Assembly: GCF_018860705.1 (NCBI RefSeq) | Contig: NZ_JAHKQA010000047.1 | Location: forward strand, 62,001 to 126,000 | Length of the DNA: 64,000 bases | Source: Citreicella sp. C3M06 | GTDB lineage: Bacteria > Pseudomonadota > Alphaproteobacteria > Rhodobacterales > Rhodobacteraceae | Direction: 5' to 3' | Shown here: in pieces, positions 34,035-43,642 of the stretch | Position numbering within the stretch: position 1 is the first letter of the stretch | Layout of the letters: each line of letters opens with the position of its first letter | Position numbers and translations under genes: made by a program | The notes under the pieces: generated by a model | The model's database searches: none | Seen by the model: only the letters and a program-made list of their open reading frames with translations | Told to the model about the DNA's origin: nothing

Positions 34035-34837
34035 TGCAGGAACTTTCGCAGATAGCTGGAGCTGTATTCCGCCACCATGACGATGGCGATGATGATCAGC
34101 AGGATCGCGCCCGCACTGTCGTATTCATAACGGTCGATGGCGGTGTTCAGCGTGGCGCCAATGCCGCCCGCGCCGACGATGCCGATCACCGCGCTTTCGC
34201 GGAAATTGATGTCGAGCCGATAGAGCGACAGGCCGATGATCCGGGGCATCACCTGCGGTTGCACCGCATAGACCAGCAGTTGCGGCCATGTGGCGCCGGT
34301 GGCGCGGATCGCCTCGACCTGAGAGGCGTCGATTTCCTCGATCTCATCCGCAAGCAGCTTGCCGATAAAGCCGATGGTGGCAAAGGTCAGGGTCAGGAAC
34401 CCGGCAAACGGGCCAAAGCCGAACATCGCCACCAGAAAGATCGCCACGATGATTTCCTGCAACGCGCGGCTGACCGCGATGATCGAGCGGCAGACCAGAT
34501 AGACCGGGCGCGGCACCATGTTGCGCGCCCCGCCGATGCCGATGGGGATCGACAGCGCCACCCCGATCACCGTCGAGGTCAGCGTCATGGTCAGGCTTTC
34601 CACCAGACCTTGCTGGATGTCGCGCCAGCGGCTGGTGAAATCCGGCGACAGGAAGCCCATGACGAAGCGCTGGCCGCGCTCTAGGCCCTCGAAGACCCGC
34701 AGCCAGTTGACCTCGATCGACCCGACCGCCAGCACGAGATAGATCAGCACGCCGATCTGGATGGCGATGCGGATGCGCCGGTTCGCAAGGATCTGCGGCG
34801 GGCGGCGCCAGGTCTTGGGGTAGGCGGGGGCCGTCAT
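34031..34837 (-). CDS. phnE: Phosphonate-type ABC transporter permease PhnE (first copy)
   Basis: A 268-residue permease paralogous to the following gene. The EAA loop [23 protein letters not shown] and the downstream [18 protein letters not shown] repeat that gene's layout. It overlaps phnC by four bases. The two permeases together would form the transmembrane channel. Confidence 0.9.
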   Translation of the reverse strand: MTAPAYPKTWRRPPQILANRRIRIAIQIGVLIYLVLAVGSIEVNWLRVFEGLERGQRFVMGFLSPDFTSRWRDIQQGLVESLTMTLTSTVIGVALSIPIGIGGARNMVPRPVYLVCRSIIAVSRALQEIIVAIFLVAMFGFGPFAGFLTLTFATIGFIGKLLADEIEEIDASQVEAIRATGATWPQLLVYAVQPQVMPRIIGLSLYRLDINFRESAVIGIVGAGGIGATLNTAIDRYEYDSAGAILLIIIAIVMVAEYSSSYLRKFLQ

Positions 34838-35637
34838 GCGGGAACCTCGACCGGCGCTCGGGCGGGTTCGGCGGGGGTTTCGGGGCGCAGGGCGTTCCAG
34901 TCCTCGGCGCCGTAGATCTCGGTCAGCACGGTTTCATCCAGCGCCTCGGCGACGCCGTCAAACACCACCGTCCCGGCGCGCAGCCCGATGATGCGCTGCA
35001 TGAAGTGCTGCGCCAGCGGCACGTCATGGATGTTGACGATGGCCGGCAGCCCGCGTTCAGAGCAGATTTCCGTCAGCAGCCGCATGATCTGGCGGCTGGT
35101 CTTGGGATCGAGGCTGGCGGTGGGTTCATCGACCAGCAGCAGGTCGGGGTCCTGCATCAGGGCGCGCGCGATGCCGACCCGCTGGCGCTGACCGCCCGAC
35201 AACGCATCGGCGCGCTTGTCGGCATGTTGCAGCAGCCCGACCCGGTCGAGCAATTCATAAGCGCGCTGGATGTCGTGGCCTTCGAAACGGCGCAGCCAGC
35301 TGCGCCAGAACGGCACATAGCCAAGGCGACCGGACAGCACGTTTTCCATCACCGACAGCCGCTCGACCAGCGCATATTCCTGAAAGATCATGCCGATGCG
35401 CCGCCGCTGCCGACGCAGATCGGATTTGCCAAGCGTCACGAGGTTGACCTCGCCCAGCCGCACCTCGCCGCCCGTGGGTTCGACCAGACGGTTGATGCAG
35501 CGGATCAGGGTGGATTTCCCGGCGCCGGAGGGGCCGATCAGACCGATGATCTGGCCCTTGTGGACCTCGAAACTGACATCGTTCAGCGCCTTGTCCCCTG
35601 TCCGATAGGTTTTCGACAGGTTGGTCAATCGAAGCAT
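34834..35637 (-). CDS. phnC: Phosphonate-type ABC transporter ATP-binding protein PhnC
   Basis: A 267-residue ATPase. Walker A is GPSGAGKST, the signature LSGGQRQRV, Walker [13 protein letters not shown] and the switch NIHDVPLAQ. The segment [18 protein letters not shown] is PhnC-like. Start at 35637 gives the usual [10 protein letters not shown]-terminus; an upstream in-frame ATG at 35670 would add eleven residues across the intercistronic hairpin. Phosphate, phosphite or phosphonate is the normal substrate class, but an unrelated ligand is possible because no C-P lyase or phosphonatase gene is nearby. Confidence 0.92.
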   Translation of the reverse strand: MLRLTNLSKTYRTGDKALNDVSFEVHKGQIIGLIGPSGAGKSTLIRCINRLVEPTGGEVRLGEVNLVTLGKSDLRRQRRRIGMIFQEYALVERLSVMENVLSGRLGYVPFWRSWLRRFEGHDIQRAYELLDRVGLLQHADKRADALSGGQRQRVGIARALMQDPDLLLVDEPTASLDPKTSRQIMRLLTEICSERGLPAIVNIHDVPLAQHFMQRIIGLRAGTVVFDGVAEALDETVLTEIYGAEDWNALRPETPAEPARAPVEVPA

Positions 35638-35660
35638 GGCGGTTTTCCCGAATTGAAAAC

Positions 35661-35681
35661 AGGCGGGCATGGGGCCCGCCT
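35661..35681 (-). other. Attenuator-like stem-loop between phnD and phnC
   Basis: AGGCGGGC (35661-35668) pairs with GCCCGCCT (35674-35681) around a 5-nt loop. On the minus strand it is followed by GTTTTC, a short T run, so it may terminate part of the transcripts after phnD. Confidence 0.6.
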
Positions 35682-35702
35682 GCCGGTGTGTTGTGAACGC
35701 GC

Positions 35703-36659
35703 TTATTGGCAGTCGTAGGCGACGCCATTGGCATCGTCGATCTTGCGGATCACATCCCAGTCTTTCTGGAACGAGATCTCGATGAACTGCGCTTCGCCGC
35801 TTTTGCCGAATTCCTCGGCCAGCGCGGAACCTTCCCAGTCGAAGCTAAAGAAGGCGTCCTTGATCTTGTCCTGAAGCTCGGGCGTAAGGTTATGCGCCAC
35901 GCCGTAGCCGGTCGTCGGGAAGGTCTGCGAGGTGTAGATGACGTTGAACTGATCTTCGCTGACCACATCGCGTTCGATCATCCGGCCCTTGACCGAATTG
36001 GCGACGGCGGCGGCGGGGTAATCCTTGTTGGCAACGCCGAGGATCGAATTGTCGTGCTTGCCGGAAAAGACCGGTGTGAAATCGCGGCCCGCTTCCATGC
36101 CGAAATCGGCCTTGAGGATCGCGGAGGGGGCCTTGAACCCGGAATTGGAGGTTTCGGTGGTAAAGGCCAGATCGCCGCCGGCGATATCCTTGACCTCTTC
36201 GATGCCCGAGCCGGGGTAGGTGATGATTTCCATCTCATACCCGAAAGAGCCATCTTCGGCGGCCATCATCGCAAACGGGCGCAGACCGGCGCAGGCCACG
36301 GCCAGCGGGTTCGATCCGGTGTTGAACCCGGCGACATGCAGGCGACCGGCGCGCATGGCTTCGATCTGGGCGGCGTTCGACTGAACCGGGAAGAACTGGA
36401 CTTTCTTGCCGGTCACCTCGCTCATGTGATCAAGGAACCCCTGCCAGACCTCGGCGTAAACAGCGGGGTCTTCGACCGGGGTATAGGCAAAGATCAGCGT
36501 CGAGGGATCGAGCAGATCGGCGGCATCGGTGGGGATATCGGCGATCAGGTCGCCATCGGCATCGCTGTAGCGATCGCTGAGCTGGAAATCCGCAAAGGCA
36601 GGCGCGGCCATGGCCGCAAGAATGGCGGCCGCCGAAGCAGCATTGGTCAGGTAAGTCAT
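35703..36659 (-). CDS. phnD: Phosphonate-type ABC transporter substrate-binding protein PhnD
   Basis: A 318-residue periplasmic binding protein. A signal peptide covers about residues 1-23 (cleavage after A-P-A-F-A). The PhnD landmarks are [40 protein letters not shown], and [12 protein letters not shown], where the S-x-S-G-F/Y segment contacts the ligand in characterised proteins. It heads phnDCEE. The upstream gap of about 500 bases contains its promoter. Confidence 0.92.
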   Translation of the reverse strand: MTYLTNAASAAAILAAMAAPAFADFQLSDRYSDADGDLIADIPTDAADLLDPSTLIFAYTPVEDPAVYAEVWQGFLDHMSEVTGKKVQFFPVQSNAAQIEAMRAGRLHVAGFNTGSNPLAVACAGLRPFAMMAAEDGSFGYEMEIITYPGSGIEEVKDIAGGDLAFTTETSNSGFKAPSAILKADFGMEAGRDFTPVFSGKHDNSILGVANKDYPAAAVANSVKGRMIERDVVSEDQFNVIYTSQTFPTTGYGVAHNLTPELQDKIKDAFFSFDWEGSALAEEFGKSGEAQFIEISFQKDWDVIRKIDDANGVAYDCQ

Positions 36660-36980
36660 GGTGTCTCCGAGAAAATCAGAAAATTTGCGAAGCGGTGACG
36701 CGCGGGGTTCTGGGGGATTGCACCGGGTGTCTGCAGGTGTCCGGCGCGATTTCTAGTTAATTCAATAATTCATAAAATATTGATACGTCAATCGGGCAGG
36801 GGCCGCAAAACCCGTGGAAATCCCTATTTTACAAAAACTTCACAGAGCCGCCTTGGTGCGGGCAGCGTCGTCGAAACGCGCTTTGGGTGCTGCGCTTGAT
36901 CTCGGCTTGGCCGAGGCCGTTGACGCGGGTCATGAGGGCGATGCGGGGGATTGCGGCGGTTTGGCCCTTGCCGGGCAGTG

Positions 36981-36995
36981 CATCACGACGTGATG
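36981..36995. promoter_or_regulatory. 15-bp palindrome CATCACG-A-CGTGATG
   Basis: Perfect inverted repeat with 7-bp arms and a 1-bp centre, about 320 bases upstream of phnD. The form fits a dimeric-regulator operator. No neighbouring gene start lies at normal operator distance, so its target is unclear. Confidence 0.35.
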
Positions 36996-37086
36996 TCACG
37001 AGAGGGGATCAACAGGTTCAGATTCCGGCGCTGATGGTCTTTTGCCCAGCCTCGCTGACAGCGCCGCGCCAGTATCCGCCGCGTTC

Positions 37087-37120
37087 GCATCGGCGGGCGC
37101 AGATATCCGCCCGCCGATGC
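37087..37120 (-). terminator. Strong hairpin after the LysR gene
   Basis: A 13-bp perfect GC-rich stem (37087-37099 with 37108-37120, 8-nt loop) lies 38 bases beyond the LysR stop codon. No T run follows on the minus strand, so it may act as an mRNA 3'-end stabiliser rather than an intrinsic terminator. Confidence 0.5.
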
Positions 37121-37158
37121 CCAGCCCAGCCCAGCCCGGAGCGCTTGGTCAGGGCCGC

Positions 37159-38112
37159 TCAGCTTTCCGAGCGCGGCACCGGTCTTGCCGCCAGCCCGGC
37201 GGCCTTGAGGTGGTCGAGCAGCGCGGCTTCCACCGGGATCATGTGGCGTTCGACATCGACCAGCGAGAAAACGTCGATCAGCGGCGCCTGCGCTGGCACG
37301 GGAATCTGCCACAACCGCGCGCCGTAGCGCAGCGCGTGGCCCCGCGCCATGCAGCCGATGGCGGTGCCGCTTTCCACCAGCTCTGACAGATCGTCGATCC
37401 CGGTTGCCGCAGCGATGACCCGCTCGCCGACCCCGTGACGCACCCGCCACAGCGCCAGCGCCGAGAGGGCGCCTGCCATGCGGTCTTCTTCGTAGCCGAC
37501 CACATCAGAGGCGGCGAGGATTTCGGGGTCGACCGGCGATCGCCGGTACAAGGGGTGGCGCGGCCCGCAATAGACGCCGAATTCCTGCGCCTGCAAGGCT
37601 TGTGCCCGCAACCTCAGGATGGTCGGGTCGATCTGCGTGCAAAAACCGACCGAGGCCACCCGCTGTTGCAGCGCCTGCGACACCTCGCGGCAAGAGGCGG
37701 AGCGGATCGACAGGGTGACCCTTGGGTGCTGCTGGCGAAACTCCTCGAGGGCGGGGGTGATGGCATCCATCTCGAGATGCGAGGAGCGATAGATCACCAC
37801 GTTGCCCGACAGCGACTGGCCCTCGTTGGCGGTCAGATCGTTCAGCCGCACGACGCCGCCGTAGATTTCCAGCGCCTCGCGGTAGACGAATTCGCCCGAG
37901 CGGGTGATCACGAAGTTCTGCCCGCTGCCCCGTTCGACCAGCCGCAGATCCAGCCGCTCTTCGAGGCGGCGCAGGGCGGCAGAGACCGATGGCTGCGACA
38001 GGTTCAGCCGCAGGGCTGCCGCGGTGATCGAGCGTTCCTGAACGATGACCATATACGTCCGCAGCAGGTTCCAATCGAGTTGGAGCGCCAATCGGTCGAG
38101 CGGGAAGCTCAT
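37159..38112 (-). CDS. LysR-family transcriptional regulator, last gene of the Dpp-type operon
   Basis: A 317-residue regulator. The helix-turn-helix (about residues 12-72) reads W-N-L-L-R-T-Y-M-V-I-V-Q-E-R-S-I-T-A-A-A-L-R-L-N-L-S-Q-P-S-V-S-A-A-L. The effector domain follows with E-E-F-R-Q-Q-H-P-R-V-T-L-S-I-R. ATG at 38112 is preceded by AGGACAGGA and overlaps the ATPase stop by four bases; an in-frame ATG at 38151 would overlap that gene more deeply. It is thus translated with the transporter and probably controls it and the divergent DUF917 operon. Confidence 0.92.
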   Translation of the reverse strand: MSFPLDRLALQLDWNLLRTYMVIVQERSITAAALRLNLSQPSVSAALRRLEERLDLRLVERGSGQNFVITRSGEFVYREALEIYGGVVRLNDLTANEGQSLSGNVVIYRSSHLEMDAITPALEEFRQQHPRVTLSIRSASCREVSQALQQRVASVGFCTQIDPTILRLRAQALQAQEFGVYCGPRHPLYRRSPVDPEILAASDVVGYEEDRMAGALSALALWRVRHGVGERVIAAATGIDDLSELVESGTAIGCMARGHALRYGARLWQIPVPAQAPLIDVFSLVDVERHMIPVEAALLDHLKAAGLAARPVPRSES

Positions 38113-39089
38113 TCCTGTCCTACACCTTTCGTGTGATCCGCAAAGTGACACCGTGCCTGCCGATCCGGGCCAAGGGCGACCGGAACCGGGGCGATGGTAT
38201 CGCAGGTTCCCTTCTTAGCGATCGGGCAGCGGGTGTGAAAGGCGCAACCTTTCGGGATGTCGGTGGGGCTGGGAATGTCGCCGGTCAGGCGAATGCGGTC
38301 GGGGCGTTTCACCGCCGAGGGCACCGGCACCGCCGACAGCAGGGCGCGGGTGTAGGGGTGGCGCGGGTCTTCGAACACCTGCTCGACCGGGCCTTCCTCG
38401 ACGATCTTGCCAAGGTACATCACCGCGACGCGGTCGCACAGAAAGCGGATGACCGCCAGATTGTGCGAAATGAACAGCTGGGTCAGCGCCGGGCGGGTGA
38501 TCCGCAGATCCTTCAGCACCCCGAGGATCTGCGCCTGCACCGACACGTCCAGCGCCGATGTCGGCTCGTCCAGCACCAGCAGATCGGGGTCAAGGACCAG
38601 CGCCCGCGCGATGCAGACCCGTTGTTTCTGCCCACCCGACAGCTCGTGCGGATAGCGGTGATGGAACTGCGCCGGAAGGCCCATGGATTCCAGAATGGTC
38701 GACACCTTGTCGTGCAGCGCCGCGCCGCGCAGGCTGGTGTTCAGGATCAGCCCCTCGGCCACGGCCCGGTGGATCGTCATCCTTGGATTGAGCGAGGAAT
38801 GCGGATCCTGAAAGATGATCTGGGCCTTGCGCCGCAGGGTCTTCAGCCCTTTGAGGCTGGCCTTGCGCACATCGACATCGCCGATGCGGATCTCGCCCGA
38901 GGTCGCTTCGACCAGCCGCAGCACGGTCTTGCCCACGGTGGTCTTGCCCGACCCGCTTTCCCCAACCAGCCCGACGGTTTCACCCGGTTTCAGCGATAGC
39001 GAGACGCCATCGACCGCGCGCACCACCTGCCCGTTGGGCATCGGGAAATGCACGTCGAGGCCGCGGATGCTCAGCATGTCAGTGCTCAT
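38109..39089 (-). CDS. Peptide-type ABC transporter ATP-binding protein, DppF type
   Basis: A 326-residue ATPase. Walker A is GESGSGKTT, the signature LSGGQKQRV and Walker B LLVLDEPTSALDVSVQ. The C-terminal oligopeptide/dipeptide extension (R-H-P-Y-T-R-A-L-L-S-A-V-P and C-A-F-H-T-R-C-P) has the cysteines that bind an iron-sulfur cluster in DppD-type proteins. It overlaps the preceding dppD-type gene by eleven bases. Confidence 0.93.
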   Translation of the reverse strand: MSTDMLSIRGLDVHFPMPNGQVVRAVDGVSLSLKPGETVGLVGESGSGKTTVGKTVLRLVEATSGEIRIGDVDVRKASLKGLKTLRRKAQIIFQDPHSSLNPRMTIHRAVAEGLILNTSLRGAALHDKVSTILESMGLPAQFHHRYPHELSGGQKQRVCIARALVLDPDLLVLDEPTSALDVSVQAQILGVLKDLRITRPALTQLFISHNLAVIRFLCDRVAVMYLGKIVEEGPVEQVFEDPRHPYTRALLSAVPVPSAVKRPDRIRLTGDIPSPTDIPKGCAFHTRCPIAKKGTCDTIAPVPVALGPDRQARCHFADHTKGVGQE

Positions 39090-40089
39090 GAACGGGGTCT
39101 TTCATCGGGGTGTCTTCGAACAGGGTGCAGGCCACCGTGTGCTGCGGTGCCACGCGGCGCAACCCGACCGGGGCATCGCAGGCGGCGTGGGCGCTGGCGC
39201 AGCGTTGGGCGAAGCGGCACCCCTTGGGCGGGTTCAGCAGGTCCGGCAGGGTGCCGGGGATCGATGCCAGCCGCTCGACCCGCTTGAACGGGTGGGGCAG
39301 GGCGTCGAGCAGGCCCTTGGTATAGGGATGGGCGGGGGCGTCAAAGATCTGGCCGATGGGCGCGTCCTCGACGATCTTGCCCGCATACATCACCGCCACC
39401 CGCGAGCAGACCTGCGCCACCACGCCCAGATCGTGCGAGATCATGATCATCGTCAGGCCCATGTCCTCGACCAGCTCGGCCATCAGGTCGAGGATCTGCG
39501 CCTGAATGGTGACATCCAGCGCCGTGGTCGGCTCATCCGCGATCAGCAGCTTGGGCTTGGCGGCCAGCGCCATGGCGATCAGGATGCGCTGGCGCATGCC
39601 GCCCGACAGCTCGTGCGGATAGGCTTTGAACTGGCGTTCGGGGTTGGGCAGATGCACCTTTTCCAGCATGCCAAGCGCGATGTCGCGGGCTTCGGCGCGT
39701 TTCACCTTGCCGCCCGATTGCGCCCGGATCGCATCGGTCAGCTGGGTGCCGATGCGGAACACCGGGTTGAGATAGGTCATCGGGTCTTGAAAGATCATCG
39801 CGACATCCTTGCCGCGCACGCCCCGCAATTCGCGATCCGACAGGCCCAGAAGCTCGCGCCCATCGAGCCGCACCGAGCCCGAGGTGATCCGGGCGGGCGG
39901 GCTTGGCACCAGCCCGAAGGCGGCGCGGGTCAGCACCGATTTGCCGCAGCCGGTCTCGCCGACAAGGGCCACCGCCTCGCCTGCGGCCAGCGAAAGATCG
40001 ACCTTGTCGATGGCGTGATAGGCGCCGTCGAACGTGTCGAAGACAAGCGAGAAATCCCGGATGTCGAGGATCGGTGTGCTGTCCATCAT
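39079..40089 (-). CDS. Peptide-type ABC transporter ATP-binding protein, DppD type
   Basis: A 336-residue ATPase. Walker A is GETGCGKSV, with Cys and Val at variable positions, the signature LSGGMRQRI and Walker [17 protein letters not shown]. The C-terminal extension ([20 protein letters not shown]) is that of the oligopeptide class. It overlaps dppC by four bases at its start. Together with the next gene it forms the ATPase heterodimer. Confidence 0.93.
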   Translation of the reverse strand: MMDSTPILDIRDFSLVFDTFDGAYHAIDKVDLSLAAGEAVALVGETGCGKSVLTRAAFGLVPSPPARITSGSVRLDGRELLGLSDRELRGVRGKDVAMIFQDPMTYLNPVFRIGTQLTDAIRAQSGGKVKRAEARDIALGMLEKVHLPNPERQFKAYPHELSGGMRQRILIAMALAAKPKLLIADEPTTALDVTIQAQILDLMAELVEDMGLTMIMISHDLGVVAQVCSRVAVMYAGKIVEDAPIGQIFDAPAHPYTKGLLDALPHPFKRVERLASIPGTLPDLLNPPKGCRFAQRCASAHAACDAPVGLRRVAPQHTVACTLFEDTPMKDPVHEH

Positions 40090-40985
40090 CGTTGCCTCGG
40101 GTCCAGAACGTCACGCAGCCCGTCGCCCATCAGGTTGAAGCCAAGGACGGTGAAATAGATCGCCAGACCGGGGAACAGCGTGCACCACCACCAGTCCGGC
40201 AGGTAGGAGCGCCCGGTCGAGACCATCGCGCCCCATTCGGGATAGGGCGGCTGCGCGCCCAGCCCGAGAAAGCCCAGCGAGGCCGCCGCAAGGATCGCCA
40301 GCCCCATGTCCATCGACGCCTTGACGATGATCGGCGACAGGCAGTTGGGCAGCACATGCACAAACACCACCCGCAGCGGCCCGGCGCCAAGCGCGCGGGC
40401 GGCATCGACATAGGTTTCGTTGCGCTGGCTCAGGGTCTTGGCCTGCACCAGCCGGACGTAGCCGGGCCACCACACCAGCGCGAGGGCAACCATGGCATTG
40501 CCGATGCCCGGCCCCAGCGCGCCGACAATGGCAATCGCGAGGATCAGCCCGGGGATGGACAGGAAGATATCGGTCACGCGCATGATCGCTTCGGGAAGCC
40601 AGCCGCTGGTCATGCCGGCGATCATCCCCAGCGGCACGCCGATCAGGATGGCGATGCCGGTCACGGTCAGGCCGATCTGCAACGTGGTGCGGGCGCCAAT
40701 CAGAACCCGCGACAGGATGTCCGAGCCAACCTGATCGGTGCCGAACCAGTGCTCGGGCGAGGGCGGCAACAGCTTGGCCGAGAAATCCACCGCGCCGTAA
40801 GCATCCTCTGGATAGGGCGCAAGCAGCGGGCCAAAGGCGGCGATCAGCAGGAACAGCGCCACGATCACCAGCCCGACCATCGACGAGAAGCTGCGCGAAT
40901 AGGTGCGGATCAGCCGGCGGGTCTCGCGGTATTTCATCGGTCGGCGGGCGGTCGGCGTGGCCGAAGCGGAACTGGCGGATGTCAT
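40086..40985 (-). CDS. Peptide-type ABC transporter permease, DppC type
   Basis: A 299-residue permease. P-E-H-W-F-G-T-D-Q-V-G-S-D-I-L-S-R-V is the DppC signature and Y-V-D-A-A-R-A-L-G-A-G-P-L-R-V-V-F-V-H-V-L-P-N the EAA loop. L-G-F-L-G-L-G-A-Q-P-P-Y-P-E-W-G follows. Start at 40985 is supported by GAGG upstream and a normal-length N-terminal tail. It follows dppB by ten bases. Confidence 0.92.
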   Translation of the reverse strand: MTSASSASATPTARRPMKYRETRRLIRTYSRSFSSMVGLVIVALFLLIAAFGPLLAPYPEDAYGAVDFSAKLLPPSPEHWFGTDQVGSDILSRVLIGARTTLQIGLTVTGIAILIGVPLGMIAGMTSGWLPEAIMRVTDIFLSIPGLILAIAIVGALGPGIGNAMVALALVWWPGYVRLVQAKTLSQRNETYVDAARALGAGPLRVVFVHVLPNCLSPIIVKASMDMGLAILAAASLGFLGLGAQPPYPEWGAMVSTGRSYLPDWWWCTLFPGLAIYFTVLGFNLMGDGLRDVLDPRQR

Positions 40986-40995
40986 CTGTTCTACC

Positions 40996-42006
40996 TCAGA
41001 CTTGGTTGCGCACGCGCGGATCAAGCACTGCATAGGCAAGGTCGATCAGCAGGTTGGTGAACATGAAGGCGGCGCCAAGGATCAGCGTCACCGCCATGAT
41101 CGGCTCGAAGTCCGACGAAACAGCGGCCTTGGCGGCATAAAGCCCGATGCCGGGAAAATCGAAGACCCCCTCGACCAGCACGGTGCCGCCCAGCATCCAG
41201 CCAAAGCGCAGACCGATCATCGCCAGCGACGGCAGGATGGCGTTTTTCTGGGCATAGATCGCGGTGATGCGCAGCGGGCCTATGCCCTGCGCCTTGGCGT
41301 TGATGACATAGTCGCGGCCCAGCACCTCGAGCATCTCGGCGCGGTTGACGCGGATGATCGCCGCCAGCGCCGGCAGGCTGAGCGCGGCGGCAGGCAGAAC
41401 CATGTACCAAAGCGCGGTAAGCGCGGTGCGCGGATCGCCGTTCAGCAGCGCATCGATGGTGATCATGCCGGTGATCTGCGGGGGCACGTCGTCGAACACC
41501 CCCAGCCGCCCGCCAAGCGGGAACCAGCCAAGTTCCAGCGCAAGGTACCATTGCAGCATCAGGCCCAGCCAGAACATCGGCAGCGCCGCGCCGGACACCG
41601 CGATCAGCCGGATGCCGTGATCGGGAAAGCGGTTCTGCCAGAGCGCGGCCAGCGTGCCCAGCGGGATGCCAAAGACGATGGCGATGGTGATCGCGAAAAA
41701 GACCAGCTCCATCGTTGCCGGCAGGAACTGGGCAATGTCATCGGAGACCGAGCGCCCGGTATAGACCGAGGTGCCCAGATCGCCGCGCACCAGCTGCCCG
41801 ACATATAGGGCAAATCGCACCGGAAGCGGTTTGTCAAAGCCGCGGGTTTCGCGGATCTGTTCGACCATTTCCGGGGTGGCATCAGGACCGGCGGCAAGAC
41901 GCGCCGGGTCTCCGGGCGCGATGTTGGCGATAGAGAAGGTGATGATGGCGAGGCCCAGCAGCATCACCACCATCATTCCCAGGCGCTTGAGGATCAGTCT
42001 TGTCAT
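40996..42006 (-). CDS. Peptide-type ABC transporter permease, DppB type
   Basis: A 336-residue permease. The N-terminus (I-L-K-R-L-G-M-M-V-V-M-L-L-G-L-A-I-I-T-F) is the family first helix, followed by I-A-P-G-D-P-A-R. The EAA loop is Y-V-I-N-A-K-A-Q-G-I-G-P and G-V-F-D-F-P-G-I-G-L-Y the C-terminal motif. ATG at 42006 starts exactly at this conserved N-terminus. A 64-base gap separates it from the binding-protein gene. Confidence 0.92.
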   Translation of the reverse strand: MTRLILKRLGMMVVMLLGLAIITFSIANIAPGDPARLAAGPDATPEMVEQIRETRGFDKPLPVRFALYVGQLVRGDLGTSVYTGRSVSDDIAQFLPATMELVFFAITIAIVFGIPLGTLAALWQNRFPDHGIRLIAVSGAALPMFWLGLMLQWYLALELGWFPLGGRLGVFDDVPPQITGMITIDALLNGDPRTALTALWYMVLPAAALSLPALAAIIRVNRAEMLEVLGRDYVINAKAQGIGPLRITAIYAQKNAILPSLAMIGLRFGWMLGGTVLVEGVFDFPGIGLYAAKAAVSSDFEPIMAVTLILGAAFMFTNLLIDLAYAVLDPRVRNQV

Positions 42007-42070
42007 CGCGGTCTCGATTCTGAGGGGTCCGGGCAGCCCGCCAAGGCCGCCCGAAGCGGTGTTTGTGGGA

Positions 42071-43642
42071 TCAGGGCTGGATGTAGATCGGGTAGAGGTC
42101 GATCTCCGAGGACATGCGGATCGGGGTATCGACAAAGCCTTTCACATAGTCGCGGTGGGCGAACTGGCGCATCCGCAACATGCCGAAGATCTCGGGCTGG
42201 ATGTCGACGATCTTTTGCTGGATCTCGGCATAGATCGGCGCGCGCTCTTCCCAGTCGGACAGCTTGCGGCCTTGATCGATCAGCGCGGTCAGCTCGTCAT
42301 CCTGAATGAAATGCGAGCCATAGTATTTGCCGTTCGAGATCGGGTGATACTGGATCGCCACCGCGTCGGGGTCGGTCGACACCGGCGTGGCAAAAACCGC
42401 CATCAGGTCGGGGCTGGTTTCGGCGCTCGAGGCGCGGGCCACCATGTTGGACCATGTCAGCGGCACCATCTCCAGCTCGATGTTCAGCTCTTTCAGGCTG
42501 TTGAGCAGCGACAGGCCCATCTGGCGCTGTTCTTCGAGCCCCTGCACATAGACATATTCCAGCGTGATGCCACCTTCGGGCCAAGGCGTCTTGGACAGGT
42601 AGTCCTTGGCCTTTGCCATATCCTGACGCGGCATGTCGATATCGACCTTGCCCTTGATCGCATCCGCGAAAGGCGAGGTCTGAAGCGTTGCCTTGCCGTT
42701 GTAGATCTGCAGCAGCGTCTCGTAGTCAAAAGCGTAGGCGACAGCCTTGCGCAGGTTGATGTCAGACATCAACTTGCCCTGCGTGTTGATCTTGAGACCA
42801 AAGGTCGCCAGCATCGGCGAGGCGGTGACCTCGATGTCCGGGCGCCCGGCCACGACGTCGAATTCCTCGGGGGTCAGATCGCTGACCAGATCGGCCTCGC
42901 CCGACATCAGCGCGGCGCGCTGCGACGAGCTTTCCTGAATCATGCGATAGATGACGCCGCCCATCTCGTCGGACTCATAGGGAAAGCCCTTCCAGTAATC
43001 CGCATCGCGCGCCAGCCAGTACGCGGTGCCCTGATCGAAGCGCTCCATCTCGTAGGGGCCGGAGCCGGCGTCGTTTTCCGCCAGCCACGCCTTGCCGTAA
43101 TCGCCATCGACGACATTGGCTTCGACCTGCGCGGGGTTGACGATGAACCACCACGGCAGGAACGACAGGAACGGCGCATAGGCGCGGTCCAGCGTGAATT
43201 CGACGGTATGCGCATCAAGCGCCTTGATGTTCTCGGGCTGAAGAATGTCCGAAAGCATCCAGGATGCGCCCTCGTTCAGCTCCAGAACGCGCTTGTAGGA
43301 ATAGACCACGGCCTCGGCCGTCACCGGATCGCCGTTGTGGAACGTCGCCTCGGGGGCGAGGTTGAAGGTCCAGACAAGGCCATCCTCCGAGGTGGTCCAG
43401 TCGGTGGCCAGCCACGGTTCGACCTCGGGCGGGTTGCCGGTGTATTTCACCAGCCCGTCATACAGGGCGAGGGTCATCATGCGGATGGAATAATCATAGG
43501 ACTGGCCGGGATCGATATGCGACACCGCCTGCCGGCTTCCGATTACCATCCAGTATTTGCCGTCGCGTTTCTCTGCCGCCGATGCTGGGGATACCAGCAT
43601 GGCGAAAAGGGCAGCGGCCGAGGTCAACAGTTTGAGTTTCAT
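42071..43642 (-). CDS. Peptide-type ABC transporter substrate-binding protein, DppA type
   Basis: A 523-residue family 5 binding protein. The Sec signal peptide covers about residues 1-23 (M-K-L-K-L-L-T-S-A-A-A-L-F-A-M-L-V-S-P-A-S-A). The mature part shows the S-H-I-D-P-G-Q-S-Y and W-T-F-N-L-A-P-E-A-T-F-H-N-G-D-P-V-T-A-E landmarks. A GGAGA ribosome-binding site precedes ATG at 43642. It heads dppABCDF-lysR and is divergent from the DUF917 / hydantoinase-like operon, which suggests that the ligand is a cyclic amide, hydantoin or related compound; this is an inference. Confidence 0.93.
   Translation of the reverse strand: MKLKLLTSAAALFAMLVSPASAAEKRDGKYWMVIGSRQAVSHIDPGQSYDYSIRMMTLALYDGLVKYTGNPPEVEPWLATDWTTSEDGLVWTFNLAPEATFHNGDPVTAEAVVYSYKRVLELNEGASWMLSDILQPENIKALDAHTVEFTLDRAYAPFLSFLPWWFIVNPAQVEANVVDGDYGKAWLAENDAGSGPYEMERFDQGTAYWLARDADYWKGFPYESDEMGGVIYRMIQESSSQRAALMSGEADLVSDLTPEEFDVVAGRPDIEVTASPMLATFGLKINTQGKLMSDINLRKAVAYAFDYETLLQIYNGKATLQTSPFADAIKGKVDIDMPRQDMAKAKDYLSKTPWPEGGITLEYVYVQGLEEQRQMGLSLLNSLKELNIELEMVPLTWSNMVARASSAETSPDLMAVFATPVSTDPDAVAIQYHPISNGKYYGSHFIQDDELTALIDQGRKLSDWEERAPIYAEIQQKIVDIQPEIFGMLRMRQFAHRDYVKGFVDTPIRMSSEIDLYPIYIQP

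Larger units (their letters stand above)
36660..37158. other. 499-base intergenic stretch before phnD
   Basis: This gap lies between the LysR stop at 37159 and the phnD start at 36659. The part nearest phnD (about 36740-36840) is AT-rich and probably holds the phnD promoter. A perfect 7-bp-arm palindrome CATCACG-A-CGTGATG lies at 36981-36995 and a 13-bp-stem hairpin at 37087-37120. Between about 36840 and 36985 the minus strand is open and reads like coding sequence, but no family was recognised; it may be a gene remnant. Confidence 0.5.

Noticed and set aside
36721-36800. TCTAGTTAATTCAATAATTC as another member of the CTAGTAT operator group
   Set aside because: Only CTAGT is shared, there is no palindrome, and the AT-rich sequence is more simply the phnD promoter.
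36840-36985. Minus-strand coding-like fragment before phnD, possible transposase remnant
   Set aside because: Too short, without start or recognisable domain, and no terminal inverted repeats or target duplication were seen.
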